A DNA stretch of 64,000 bases, from positions 1-64,000 of the forward strand of contig JACPVR010000020.1 in assembly GCA_016197405.1 (NCBI GenBank), written 5' to 3'. Positions 33,682-41,851 of this stretch are shown piece after piece. Origin of the DNA: Mycobacterium sp. (GTDB taxonomy: Bacteria > Actinomycetota > Actinomycetes > Mycobacteriales > Mycobacteriaceae). How positions within the stretch are numbered: the first letter of the stretch is position 1; the number at the start of each line of letters is the position of its first letter. The notes under the pieces were generated by a model. It was not told the origin of the DNA. It saw only the letters and a program-made list of their open reading frames with translations, and did no database searches. A program made the translations under genes and the position numbers.

Positions 33682-34548
33682 ATGAGTGACTGGACCGCCG
33701 CCGACCTGCCGTCTTTCGCCGGACGAACCGTCATCGTCACCGGCGCCAACAGTGGACTGGGTGAGGTGACCGCCCGGGAGCTGGCCCGGGTCGGGGCCAC
33801 CGTCATCCTCGCCGTGCGCAACACCGCCAAAGGCGACACCGCCGCCGCCGGTATGACCGGTGACGTGCAGGTGCGCAAGCTCGATCTGCAGAACCTGGCG
33901 TCGGTGCGGGAGTTCGCCGAGGGTGTCGAGTCGGTGGACGTGCTGGTCAACAACGCCGGCATCATGGCCGTCCCGTACGCGCTGACCGCCGACGGGTTCG
34001 AAAGCCAGATCGGCACCAACCACCTGGGGCATTTCGCGCTTACCAACCTGCTGCTGCCCAAGATCACCGACCGGGTGGTGACGGTGTCGTCGATGATGCA
34101 CCTGATCGGCTGGATAAGCCTGAAGGACCTGAACTGGAAATCTCGGCCCTATCTGGCCTGGCCGGCCTACGTGCAGTCCAAGCTGGCCAACCTGCTGTTC
34201 ACCAGCGAGCTGCAGCGCAAGCTCACCGCCGCGGGCTCACCGCTCAAGGCCCATGCCGCGCACCCGGGGTATTCGGCCACCAACCTGCAGGGCCATACCG
34301 GCAACAAGCTGGGCACAGTGGTGTGGACGGCCGCCAACCGGATCGCCACCACTGCCGATTTCGGCGCCCGGCAGACACTGTTCGCCGCATCCCAGGACCT
34401 GCCCGGCGACAGCTTCATCGGGCCGCGCTACGCCATGGCGGGACCGTCCGGGCCGACGCAGCGCAGCCCGCTGGCGCGCAACGCCGGCACCGCGCGCGGC
34501 CTGTGGGAGCTCTCCGAGCAGCTCACCGGCACCGCTTTCCCGCTCTGA
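33682..34548 (+). CDS. short-chain dehydrogenase/reductase
   Basis: The 288-residue NAD(P)-dependent oxidoreductase has the Rossmann glycine motif VTGANSGLGEVTARELA near residue 20, NNAGIMAVPY near 91, the active-site serine in TVSSMMH, and the YVQSK catalytic Tyr/Lys pair near 160. This arrangement resembles retinol dehydrogenase/WWOX-like SDRs, so substrates may be lipid alcohols or ketones, but this is inference. It starts 26 bases after lpqT and lies upstream of rplY; it may be a lineage-specific insertion in an otherwise conserved gene order. Confidence 0.85.
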   Translation: MSDWTAADLPSFAGRTVIVTGANSGLGEVTARELARVGATVILAVRNTAKGDTAAAGMTGDVQVRKLDLQNLASVREFAEGVESVDVLVNNAGIMAVPYALTADGFESQIGTNHLGHFALTNLLLPKITDRVVTVSSMMHLIGWISLKDLNWKSRPYLAWPAYVQSKLANLLFTSELQRKLTAAGSPLKAHAAHPGYSATNLQGHTGNKLGTVVWTAANRIATTADFGARQTLFAASQDLPGDSFIGPRYAMAGPSGPTQRSPLARNAGTARGLWELSEQLTGTAFPL

Positions 34549-34701
34549 ACAGTGCGCGATTTCTCTTCCCGGCCGCCGATCGGCTAACCTTGCGGGCGAT
34601 CACGGCGAGGGTGGCCACGCCACCGTTATCGACGGGAATTCCGCGCAGTAGCGCGCAGCCCTGGCCGTGCCACCCGAAGCACAGCTACAGGAGCAGATCA
34701 C

Positions 34702-35361
34702 ATGGCCAAGTCCAAGGCCCACGCCGCAAACAACCTCGTCGCCGAGGTCCGCACCAAGACCGGTAAGGGCGCCTCGCGTCAGGCCCGCCGCGACGGCAAG
34801 GTTCCCGCCGTCCTCTACGGCCACGGCACCGATCCCCAGCACCTGACCCTGCCGGCCCGCGAGCTGTCCGCAGTGCTGCGTAACTTCGGCACCAACGCCG
34901 TGCTGACCCTCGACATCGGCGGCACCGAGGCGCTCGCCCTGCCCAAGCAGCTCGAGATCCACCCGATCAAGCGCAACATCCAGCACGTCGACCTGATCAT
35001 CGTGCGCCGCGGCGAGAAGGTGACCGTCGAGGTCGGCGTCATCGTCGAGGGTGAGGCCGGACCGGACACCCTGGTGACCCAGGAAGCCAACACCATCGAG
35101 ATCGAGTCCGACGCGATGTCGATCCCCGAGCAGCTGACCCTCTCGGTCGAAGGTGTCGCGGCCGGCACCCAGTTCACCGCCGCCGACGTCGAACTGCCCG
35201 AGGGCGTGACCCTGGTGTCGGATCCCGAACTGCTGGTCGTCAACGTCGTGCCCGCCCCGACCGCTGCGGACCTCGAGGCCGAGGGTGGCGGCGAAGAGAC
35301 CGCGGCAGCCGAGGAGACCGGGGCCGACGAGGGCGATTCGGACACCGCCGAGTCCGAGTAA
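34702..35361 (+). CDS. rplY: 50S ribosomal protein L25 (CTC form)
   Basis: The 219-residue protein is the long form of L25 that binds 5S rRNA. The N-terminal RNA-binding barrel includes RTKTGKGASRQARRDGKVPAVLYG, and the C-terminal TL5-like domain includes VDLIIVRRGEKVTVEV. An acidic Glu/Asp/Ala-rich tail of about 30 residues ends the protein. A GGAG-containing ribosome binding site precedes the ATG. TAACCT at about 34584 could be a -10 box, giving a leader of around 110 bases. pth follows 12 bases downstream, the conserved pair. Confidence 0.96.
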   Translation: MAKSKAHAANNLVAEVRTKTGKGASRQARRDGKVPAVLYGHGTDPQHLTLPARELSAVLRNFGTNAVLTLDIGGTEALALPKQLEIHPIKRNIQHVDLIIVRRGEKVTVEVGVIVEGEAGPDTLVTQEANTIEIESDAMSIPEQLTLSVEGVAAGTQFTAADVELPEGVTLVSDPELLVVNVVPAPTAADLEAEGGGEETAAAEETGADEGDSDTAESE

Positions 35362-35373
35362 CCGGATTCAGGT

Positions 35374-35952
35374 ATGGCCGAACCCCTGCTGGTGGTCGGC
35401 CTGGGCAACCCCGGACCGACGTACGCCAAGACGCGGCACAACCTGGGTTTCATGGTCGCCGACATCCTCGCCGATCGCATCGGCGAGAAGTTCAAGGTGC
35501 ACAAGAAATCCGGTGCCGAAGTGATCACCGGCCAGCTGGCAGGCCGGCCGGTGATCATCGCCAAGCCGCGGGTCTACATGAACGAGTCGGGCCGCCAGGT
35601 GGGACCGCTGGCCAAGTTCTACTCGGTGGCGCCCGGTGATGTCGTGGTGCTCCATGACGAACTGGATATCGACTTCGGCCGGATCCGGCTCAAGCTCGGC
35701 GGTGGCGAAGGCGGCCATAACGGCCTGCGGTCGGTGGCTGCCGCGTTGGGTACCAAGGACTTTCAGCGGGTCCGCATCGGCGTCGGCCGACCGCCGGGAC
35801 GCAAGGACCCCGCGGCGTTCGTGTTGGAGAACTTCAACGCGGCCGAACGCGCAGAGGTCCCGACCATCTGCGAGCAGGCCGCCGATGCCACCGAGCTGCT
35901 GATCGAACTCGGGCTGGAACCGGCGCAGAACACCGTGCACGCCTGGGGCTGA
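35374..35952 (+). CDS. pth: peptidyl-tRNA hydrolase
   Basis: Pth recycles tRNA from peptidyl-tRNAs released by stalled ribosomes. The 192-residue protein has VVGLGNPGPTYAKTRHNLGF with the catalytic histidine, PRVYMNESGRQVG, VVLHDELDIDFGRIRLKLGGGEGGHNGLRS, and RIGVGRPPGRKDPAAFVLENF. All catalytic and tRNA-contact residues I know for the family appear. It is paired with rplY and convergent with the ABC-transporter genes, whose last stop lies nine bases away. Confidence 0.96.
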   Translation: MAEPLLVVGLGNPGPTYAKTRHNLGFMVADILADRIGEKFKVHKKSGAEVITGQLAGRPVIIAKPRVYMNESGRQVGPLAKFYSVAPGDVVVLHDELDIDFGRIRLKLGGGEGGHNGLRSVAAALGTKDFQRVRIGVGRPPGRKDPAAFVLENFNAAERAEVPTICEQAADATELLIELGLEPAQNTVHAWG

Positions 35953-35960
35953 GCGGTCCG

Positions 35961-36809
35961 TCAGTCGGCGGTACGGCGGGCATAAGCCCGCAGCGCGAAC
36001 GGCGCGAAGACCGCGGTCAGGATCAACGACCACACGATGGTGGCCAGTACCGGGTGATGCAGCGGCAGCTGCGCGCTCGGTGCCGCGGCGGGACCGTTGC
36101 CCCACAGTTCCCGCATGGCCTGCGCCAACGACGACACCGGGTTCCATTCGGCGATCACCCGCAGCCAATGCGGCATCGGTTCGGTGGGCGCGAAGGTGTT
36201 GGCCAGGAACGTGATCGGGAACAGCACCGTGAACATCACGCCATTGACCGCCTCGACCGAACGCATGACCGAGCCGATCAGGATGCCGAACCAGATCATC
36301 CCGAAGCCGAAGACGAAGACCAGCGCGAACGCCAGCACCGCCTCGGCCGCGCTGCCGCGGATCCGCCAGCCGATCGCCAGTCCCGTCAGCGCCATCACGA
36401 CGATGCCGATCGCCGAGTGAATCAGGCTGGCGATACTGCGCCCGATCAGTACCGAGGATCGCGATATCGGCAGCGAGCGGAACCGGTCGATGATGCCCTT
36501 CTCGACATCGGCGGTGATCCCCGAGGCGACGACGAACGCCGAGAACACGATGGTCTGCGCCTGGATACCGGGTAGCAGGAACTCCCGGTAGGACGCTCCT
36601 CCGGTGTTGGTGATCGACGCACCGAAGACGAAGGCGAAAAGCAGCACGAACATGATCGGCTGCGCGGTGACGTCGCTGAGCATCTCCGGCATGCGCTTGG
36701 TGTGGATCAGGTTGCGCTTGACCATGACCCAGGACTGCTGGGCCAGCGAGGTCTGGTGGATCGCGGGCCGTCCGGGCGCGGTGTGCGCCTGTTCGTCGAT
36801 GGCGGTCAT
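35961..36809 (-). CDS. ABC-2 type exporter membrane subunit (DrrB-like)
   Basis: The 282-residue protein has about six membrane helices and the ABC-2 permease pattern. These include PIMFVLLFAFVFGASI near residue 50, the EKGIIDRFRSLPISRSSVLIGR loop near 105, and a C-terminal LANTFAPTEPMPHWLRVIAEWNPVSSLAQAMREL. It resembles the daunorubicin/lipid exporter subunit DrrB. The ATG at 36809 overlaps the stop of the ATPase gene (ATGA), so the two form one exporter. Substrate unknown; a lipid or hydrophobic small molecule is likely for this family. Confidence 0.9.
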   Translation of the reverse strand: MTAIDEQAHTAPGRPAIHQTSLAQQSWVMVKRNLIHTKRMPEMLSDVTAQPIMFVLLFAFVFGASITNTGGASYREFLLPGIQAQTIVFSAFVVASGITADVEKGIIDRFRSLPISRSSVLIGRSIASLIHSAIGIVVMALTGLAIGWRIRGSAAEAVLAFALVFVFGFGMIWFGILIGSVMRSVEAVNGVMFTVLFPITFLANTFAPTEPMPHWLRVIAEWNPVSSLAQAMRELWGNGPAAAPSAQLPLHHPVLATIVWSLILTAVFAPFALRAYARRTAD

Positions 36810-37762
36810 GCCACGCCCTCCTCGTCCTCGGTTCGATGGCCCGTCAGCGACAAGAACACATCGTCGAGGCTGGGCCGGCTCAGCCCGATGTCGTCGACGT
36901 CGATGCGGGCATCCTGCAGCAGGCTCGCCACTCGCGTCATATCCGCCAATCCGGTTGCCGCGGCATTCAATTGGCGCGATCCGCGATCGATGAAAACCTC
37001 GGCCCCGGTGCGGCCGATGATCTCTTCGGCCGCCGGGATGTCCTGCGCCCGCGACACCGTGACGACCAGGCTGGCCTTGCCCGCCCGGTCCTTGAGTTGT
37101 GTCGGGGTTCCCTCGGCGATGATCTGGCCGCGGTCGACGACGACGATGTTGTCGGCCAGCTGATCGGCTTCTTCCAGATACTGCGTGGTGAGCAGCAGCG
37201 TGGTGCCCTCGGCCACCAACCCGCGCAGCACCTCCCACAACTCGCTACGGCTCCGCGGATCCAGGCCGGTGGTGGGCTCGTCGAGGAACAGCACCGGCGG
37301 TGAGGCGATCAGGCTGACCGCCAGATCGAGCCGGCGGCGCATTCCGCCGGAATACCCCTTGACCACCCGGTCGGCGGCATCGGCGATCGAAAACTGCTGC
37401 AGCAGGCTGTCTTCGAGAGCGCGCAGCTGGTTGCGCCGGATACCGTACAGATCGGCGATCATCCGGATGTTCTCGCGTCCGGTCAGCAGTTCGTCGACGG
37501 TGGCCACCTGCCCGGTCAGGCCCATGTTGCGGCGCACCATATCGGGCTGCTCGCGGACGTCGAATCCGGCGACCCTGGCGGTACCGCTGGTGGGCTCGGA
37601 CAGTGTCGTCATCATCCGCACCGTGGTGGTCTTGCCGGCACCGTTGGGACCGAGCAGACCCAATACCGTGCCCTGGTCCACGCTGAAGCTGATGCCGTCC
37701 ACGGCGGTGTGATCGCCGAATCTCTTGACCAGTTCGTCGGCTTCGATCGCGGGGACGGTCAT
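36806..37762 (-). CDS. ABC exporter ATPase subunit (DrrA-like)
   Basis: The 318-residue ATPase has Walker A GLLGPNGAGKTTTVRMM, Q-loop region GLTGQVATVDELLTGREN, signature YSGGMRRRLDLAVSLI, Walker B PVLFLDEPTTGLDPRSRSEL and switch LLTTQYLEEADQL. The C-terminal ~80 residues are the extension typical of DrrA. It energises the permease encoded by the overlapping next gene. I chose the ATG at 37762, 11 residues before the first ABC strand; ATGs at 37792 and 37816 are in frame, with no clear ribosome binding site to decide. Confidence 0.9.
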   Translation of the reverse strand: MTVPAIEADELVKRFGDHTAVDGISFSVDQGTVLGLLGPNGAGKTTTVRMMTTLSEPTSGTARVAGFDVREQPDMVRRNMGLTGQVATVDELLTGRENIRMIADLYGIRRNQLRALEDSLLQQFSIADAADRVVKGYSGGMRRRLDLAVSLIASPPVLFLDEPTTGLDPRSRSELWEVLRGLVAEGTTLLLTTQYLEEADQLADNIVVVDRGQIIAEGTPTQLKDRAGKASLVVTVSRAQDIPAAEEIIGRTGAEVFIDRGSRQLNAAATGLADMTRVASLLQDARIDVDDIGLSRPSLDDVFLSLTGHRTEDEEGVA

Positions 37763-37850
37763 GGGCACCACCGTAACGGCGGTCGCCGACATATCACCAA
37801 TGACTTTTTCTGCCATGCCATGACTGACCGGCGCGCGGGCCGATAGTCAT

Positions 37851-37908
37851 CGAACGTGCGCATTCCCGCCGTACGGGGCGGCGTGTCTGCCGGGGACACG
37901 CACGCTCG
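37851..37908. repeat. 58-bp imperfect palindromic element
   Basis: It begins CGAACGTGCG and ends CGCACGCTCG, so the ten-base ends pair with one mismatch, and GTACGGGGCGG occupies the interior. Size and layout recall the 57-bp family at 3756 and 13927, including GTACG after the left arm, but sequence identity is lower. It lies upstream of the DrrA-like gene, between it and the end of the pks16 gene. Confidence 0.5.
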
Positions 37909-37949
37909 CGGCAAGAGAAAGGAGAGTGGAAGGTCGGGGTTTGGGCGGG

Positions 37950-39584
37950 TTAGGTGACCAGGGCGACGGAGTTGGCCCGGCGCAGCTTGCCCGACGGGGT
38001 CTTCGGGATGGTGCCGGGGCCCAGCACCACGACATTGCGCGGGCGGACGTCGACCTCGGACACCACCTCGTGGGCGACCTGGTGCTCGATGCGGCGCACC
38101 TCGACCGGATCCTGGTAGGCGTTGGACTCCACCGCGACGGCGAAGGTCTCGCGCGAATGCCCGGCGTCCAGGCGGACGGCGACGGCGCAGCCGGGGCGCA
38201 CGCCCTCGACGCGTCCGGCGGCCCGCTCGATATCGGTCGGGTAGATGTTGCGGCCCGCCATGATGATGACGTCCTTGACGCGTCCGCAGACCACGATGTG
38301 GCCGTTCTCCATCATGTAGCCGAGGTCGCCGGTGTCATACCAGCCGTGCTCGTCCTGTGCCGGGATGAAACCACCCATGGTGGTGTGCCCGGGGGTCATC
38401 GCCTCACCACGCAGCTCGATGACTCCCACGCCGCGTGCCGGCTTGATATTGCCGTGCTCATCGACGATGCGGGCCTCCAGGCCGTCGAGCAGCGGTCCCA
38501 GCGACGCCAGCCGCTTGGTGTTGCCCTTGGTGGCCGGAACGGCCTGACGCAGCGCGGCCAGCAGATCGGTGTCGACCTCGTCGACCACCAGACCCGCGTC
38601 GCATTCGGAGAACGACACCGCGAGCGTGGCCTCGGCCATGCCGTAGGCGGGCAGCACGGCCGACGGCTTGAGACCGAACGGCCTGCCGGCGTCGATCAGA
38701 TCGTCGACATCGGCGGGTTCGACGGGTTCGGCGCCGGACAGGGCGAACCGCAGCGTGGAGAGGTCGAACTGGCCCGGCTCGGCCTGCTTGCGCAGCCGCT
38801 TGGCGAACAGCGCGTAGGCGAAGTTCGGGGCCGCCGTCATGGTGCCCTTGTACTTGTCGATGAGCTTGGCCCACAGCAGGGTGTCGCGCAGGAAGTCCAT
38901 CGGGGTGACCTTGACCAGCTCGGCACCGAAGTACATCGGGATCGTCAGGAAGCCGATCATGCCCATGTCGTGGAAGCAGGGCAGCCAGCTGACCATGACG
39001 TCGGTGTCGACGTCGTACTTGGCGCCGATGAACATGGCCTCGGCGTTGGCGTAGAGGTTGCGGTGCGTGATGTGCACCGCCTTGGGGGAACCGGTCGAAC
39101 CACTGGTCAGCTGCATCAGCGCCAGATCGTCCTCGGCGGTCTCGACGGGGTCGATGGGCTCGGCGGCCAGCAGGTCCGAGACGGTCAGGACCAGCAGGCC
39201 CTTCTCCTCCAGGACGGGGGCGGCGGCCATGAACGGCTCGGAGATGATGACGGCCTTGGCCTCGATCATGCCGACGACATTCATGGTGTCCTCGGCCCAC
39301 ATCACCAGATCGGTGCGCGGGGTGGGCTGATGCAGCATCGTCAGGCTGGCGCCACGCATCCACAGACCCTGGGCGGTGGGCGCGATCTCGACCGGGGCGC
39401 CGACCAGCACGCCGACGGCGTCACCGTGGCCGACACCGGCAGCGGCCAATCCACCGGCGACGCGGCGGGCCCGCTCGTGCACCTCACCCCAGGTGTGGCG
39501 CACCGGCTCGTGCGGTTCACCGGTGACCATGCCTCGGGCACTGGTACGCGCGTTGAAGTACATCTTGTCGGTGAACCTGCTCAC
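37950..39584 (-). CDS. pks16: acyl-AMP/acyl-CoA ligase (Pks16/FadD-like)
   Basis: The 544-residue adenylate-forming enzyme matches M. tuberculosis Rv1013 (annotated pks16) in length and nearly residue by residue as I remember it. Motifs are the P-loop LMQLTSGSTGSPKAVHITHRN near residue 175, MVSWLPCFHDMGMIGFL near 215, LPAYGMAEATLAVSFSEC near 340, YDTGDLGYMMENGHIVVCGR near 430 and the catalytic lysine in KTPSGKLRRANS near the end. It activates a fatty acid as acyl-adenylate. The GTG at 39584 is preceded by AGGAGG. Despite the name it is not a polyketide synthase. Confidence 0.93.
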   Translation of the reverse strand: MSRFTDKMYFNARTSARGMVTGEPHEPVRHTWGEVHERARRVAGGLAAAGVGHGDAVGVLVGAPVEIAPTAQGLWMRGASLTMLHQPTPRTDLVMWAEDTMNVVGMIEAKAVIISEPFMAAAPVLEEKGLLVLTVSDLLAAEPIDPVETAEDDLALMQLTSGSTGSPKAVHITHRNLYANAEAMFIGAKYDVDTDVMVSWLPCFHDMGMIGFLTIPMYFGAELVKVTPMDFLRDTLLWAKLIDKYKGTMTAAPNFAYALFAKRLRKQAEPGQFDLSTLRFALSGAEPVEPADVDDLIDAGRPFGLKPSAVLPAYGMAEATLAVSFSECDAGLVVDEVDTDLLAALRQAVPATKGNTKRLASLGPLLDGLEARIVDEHGNIKPARGVGVIELRGEAMTPGHTTMGGFIPAQDEHGWYDTGDLGYMMENGHIVVCGRVKDVIIMAGRNIYPTDIERAAGRVEGVRPGCAVAVRLDAGHSRETFAVAVESNAYQDPVEVRRIEHQVAHEVVSEVDVRPRNVVVLGPGTIPKTPSGKLRRANSVALVT

Positions 39585-39722
39585 GAGGGCCTCCTCAGGT
39601 TTCGGAGCGGCAACATCGGCGACATCCAAGAATCCATGCTGCGCCTGGTAGTGGTCGCACAAAAGGAGGCGCGCGCACACAATTGAGCTGCGGTTAGGTC
39701 TCGGAATGGCGGACACGGGCGA

Positions 39723-39803
39723 TCAGCGCTCTGCCCACCGGCGACTCCGGTGGGCAAATACGAAGCGTTCACTAAACGACCGCGACTCATCACCGGGAGT
39801 CAT
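39723..39803 (-). CDS. 26-residue putative leader peptide upstream of pks16
   Basis: AGAGGAG lies six bases before an ATG, an ideal ribosome binding site, and opens a short frame (MTPGDESRSFSERFVFAHRS and then RRWAER) ending at TGA. It lies 139 bases upstream of the pks16 start on the same strand. The peptide is arginine-rich and resembles nothing I know. It may be a leader or regulatory peptide, or a small protein of its own. Only the strong ribosome site supports it. Confidence 0.4.
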   Translation of the reverse strand: MTPGDESRSFSERFVFAHRSRRWAER

Positions 39804-39910
39804 CTTAAACTCCTCTTAAGTAACTAGCCAAACTTTATCGCGGTGTGAGACCCACCTCACTATGGCGACATCGCTGCTCACCTGCCGGTTCCCCACCGGA
39901 GCTGTGCTAT
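39804..39910. promoter_or_regulatory. AT-rich promoter region of pks16 with an inverted repeat
   Basis: The stretch from ispE's stop to the leader ORF is AT-rich and noncoding. GTGAG (39845-39849) and CTCAC (39856-39860) form an inverted repeat with a six-base centre, the spacing of Crp-type sites though the half-sites are GTGAG rather than TGTGA. On the minus strand GATAAAG and TAGTTA are possible -10 boxes. No gene is seen. Confidence 0.35.
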
Positions 39911-40864
39911 TCACCGACCGTCGGCCGGGATGACCCGGGCACCGTGCACCGGCCCGCTGGCCACCCGGACCGTGCGGCACACTCCCGCACCGGCCAGCTC
40001 GGTGCCGACGTCGACCGCCTTGGCCGCGGACGCGCACAGAAAAGCGCAGGTGGGCCCCGAGCCCGACACGATGCCGGCCAGTGCGCCCGCGTCGACGCCG
40101 GCCCGCAGCGTGCGGCGCAGCGCCGGGTCCAGGCTCAGCGCGGCGGGCTGCAGCTCATTGCCCAGCAACGGCGCCAGTTCGGCCGGATCTCCGGCCGCCA
40201 GGGCCGCCAGCACGGGCTCGACATCGTCGAGGCGCGGCGGCGCACCGACATCGCGCAGCCGGTCGATCTCCCCGAACACCGACGCGGTCGACAGGCCACC
40301 CCGCCCGAAGGCCAGCACCCAGTGAAAGGTGTTTCGCGACAGGACCGTCGCCAGCTTCTCCCCACGCCCGGTTCCCAGGGCGGTACCGCCGTGCAGCGCG
40401 AACGGCACATCGCTGCCCAGCCGGGCCGCCAGGGCGTGCAGATCCCGGCGCGGGACACCGGCTTCCCACAGCGTGTTCACCGCCACCAGTACGGCTGCCG
40501 CGTCGGCACTGCCGCCCGCCATCCCGCCGGCCACCGGGATGGCCTTGTCGATGGTGATCGCGACGTCGGGCGTGCGGCCGACATGCTCGGCCAGCAGCTC
40601 GGCGGCCTGCCACGCCAGGTTGCGTTCGTCGGCAGGCAGCGTCTCGGCGCCCTCACCCAGCATGTCCAGCGACATCACGTCGGCGGTGCGCACGGTGATC
40701 TCGTCGAACAGTGAAACGGCGTGGAACACCGTCGTGAGCTCGTGAAAACCGTCGTCGCGCCGGTCGCCGACGCCGAGGTAGAGGTTGACCTTGCCTGGCA
40801 CCCGCACGGTCACCGAACCCGTCGGCACCCACGCTTCGGCGGTGTTGCCGTCGGATGCACTCAC
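39911..40864 (-). CDS. ispE: 4-diphosphocytidyl-2-C-methyl-D-erythritol kinase
   Basis: IspE phosphorylates CDP-methylerythritol in the non-mevalonate isoprenoid pathway. The 317-residue GHMP kinase has the start VTVRVPGKVNLYLGVGDRRDDGFHEL, the ATP loop PVAGGMAGGSADAAAVLVAVN near residue 110, and the third motif GIVSGSGPTCAFLC near 275. The GTG at 40864 is used; a GTG 36 bases later (VPTGSVTV) matches the M. tuberculosis start and is equally good. In M. tuberculosis it directly follows ksgA; here a kinase gene on the opposite strand lies between them. Confidence 0.94.
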   Translation of the reverse strand: MSASDGNTAEAWVPTGSVTVRVPGKVNLYLGVGDRRDDGFHELTTVFHAVSLFDEITVRTADVMSLDMLGEGAETLPADERNLAWQAAELLAEHVGRTPDVAITIDKAIPVAGGMAGGSADAAAVLVAVNTLWEAGVPRRDLHALAARLGSDVPFALHGGTALGTGRGEKLATVLSRNTFHWVLAFGRGGLSTASVFGEIDRLRDVGAPPRLDDVEPVLAALAAGDPAELAPLLGNELQPAALSLDPALRRTLRAGVDAGALAGIVSGSGPTCAFLCASAAKAVDVGTELAGAGVCRTVRVASGPVHGARVIPADGR

Positions 40865-40895
40865 GGCAGTGAGACTAGCCGTCGCGCGGCCACAC

Positions 40896-40939
40896 CGAGT
40901 GTGCAGTTTCGGCAAGCGCCCTCGCGGCGGCGTCGGCGA
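40896..40939. repeat. possible half copy of the 57-bp repeat
   Basis: CGAGTGTGC is followed by AGTTTCGGCAAGCG and a GC-rich centre, like the left half of the elements at 3756 and 13927 (CGAGTGTGCCGTTTCGTACGC). No matching GCACACTCG right arm follows; the kinase gene begins at 40954 instead. It lies between the divergent ispE and kinase genes. Confidence 0.4.
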
Positions 40940-40953
40940 ATTAGGCTGGCACG

Positions 40954-41838
40954 GTGCCGGACATCTGCGAGGAGTACGGCGGCTACGTCACCGCGCAGGC
41001 GCTGGGACGGGGCGGCAGCGCCACGGTGTACCTGGCCGTCCGGCCCGGACCGGATCGCAGCCCGGTGGCGTTGAAGGTCCTACACCCCGAACACCGCGAC
41101 GCGACACACGTGGCGCGGCTGGCCAGAGAATTCGAGTTCGCCGCGCGCTTCCACCACCCGCACATCATCGAGGTCTATGCCCACGGACCACACTGGCTGG
41201 CGATGCGCTACGTCGACGGCGGAAACATCAATTCCCTTGGCACCGTGACAGATCGAATGGCCGCAATGGTGCAGATCGCGCAGGCCCTGGATGCGGTACA
41301 CCGGCAAGGCATCGTGCATTGCGATGTGAAACCAACGAATATTCTTGTCCACCAAGACTTCTCCGCAAGAGGAGCGGTACTCATCGATTTCGGGGTGGCG
41401 CATTCACTGGCGCACGACATGGCCGAGCGGCTGTCTCATGATCCGGCGCAACGCTTTTCACTCGATCCGGCCAGGCGCATCACGCATCAGCGAGTGGATC
41501 AGCACATGCAGCTGGAGGCCTCACTACCGTATGTGGCACCCGAACTCCTCCTGAGTCGCATGCCCACGGGAGCCTCCGATCAGTACGGGCTGGCCTGCAC
41601 GGCGGTCGAACTGCTCACCGGAAGCCCGCCCTTCCCCGCAGGGTCACCGGCCGCGTTGATCGACGCACACCTACACCAGCCGCCACCGCGGGCATCCGAA
41701 CGCGGCGACCGGCTTGCGCACGCAGTGGACGCCGTGCTCGCCAGAGCCATGGCCAAAGACCCCGACCGACGCTACGACAGCTGCACCGAATTCATCGGAC
41801 AGCTCTCACGCACGGTGCAGCACGGCCGCACCGGCTAG
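40954..41838 (+). CDS. soluble Ser/Thr protein kinase of the non-RD type
   Basis: This 294-residue eukaryotic-like kinase has no membrane segment, unlike most mycobacterial Pkn proteins. Readable elements are the glycine loop LGRGGSATVYLAV, the VALKVL lysine near residue 48, the catalytic loop IVHCDVKPTNILV near 127, IDFGVAH near 147 and YVAPELL near 189. The catalytic loop has Cys where RD kinases have Arg. The DFG-to-APE activation segment is about 45 residues, longer than usual, with few Ser/Thr. The gene is transcribed against its neighbours, between ispE and ksgA, which are adjacent in M. tuberculosis, so it appears inserted. Targets unknown. Confidence 0.87.
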   Translation: MPDICEEYGGYVTAQALGRGGSATVYLAVRPGPDRSPVALKVLHPEHRDATHVARLAREFEFAARFHHPHIIEVYAHGPHWLAMRYVDGGNINSLGTVTDRMAAMVQIAQALDAVHRQGIVHCDVKPTNILVHQDFSARGAVLIDFGVAHSLAHDMAERLSHDPAQRFSLDPARRITHQRVDQHMQLEASLPYVAPELLLSRMPTGASDQYGLACTAVELLTGSPPFPAGSPAALIDAHLHQPPPRASERGDRLAHAVDAVLARAMAKDPDRRYDSCTEFIGQLSRTVQHGRTG

Positions 41839-41851
41839 GGAAAATCGCGGT

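Noticed and set aside
36810..37238. N-terminal extension of the DrrB-like permease
   Set aside because: It lies entirely antisense-frame within the ATPase gene; the ATGA overlap at 36806-36809 marks the real start.
39723..39910. Rv1012 homologue expected between ispE and pks16
   Set aside because: No frame of suitable length or similarity is present; only the 26-codon leader-like ORF is seen.
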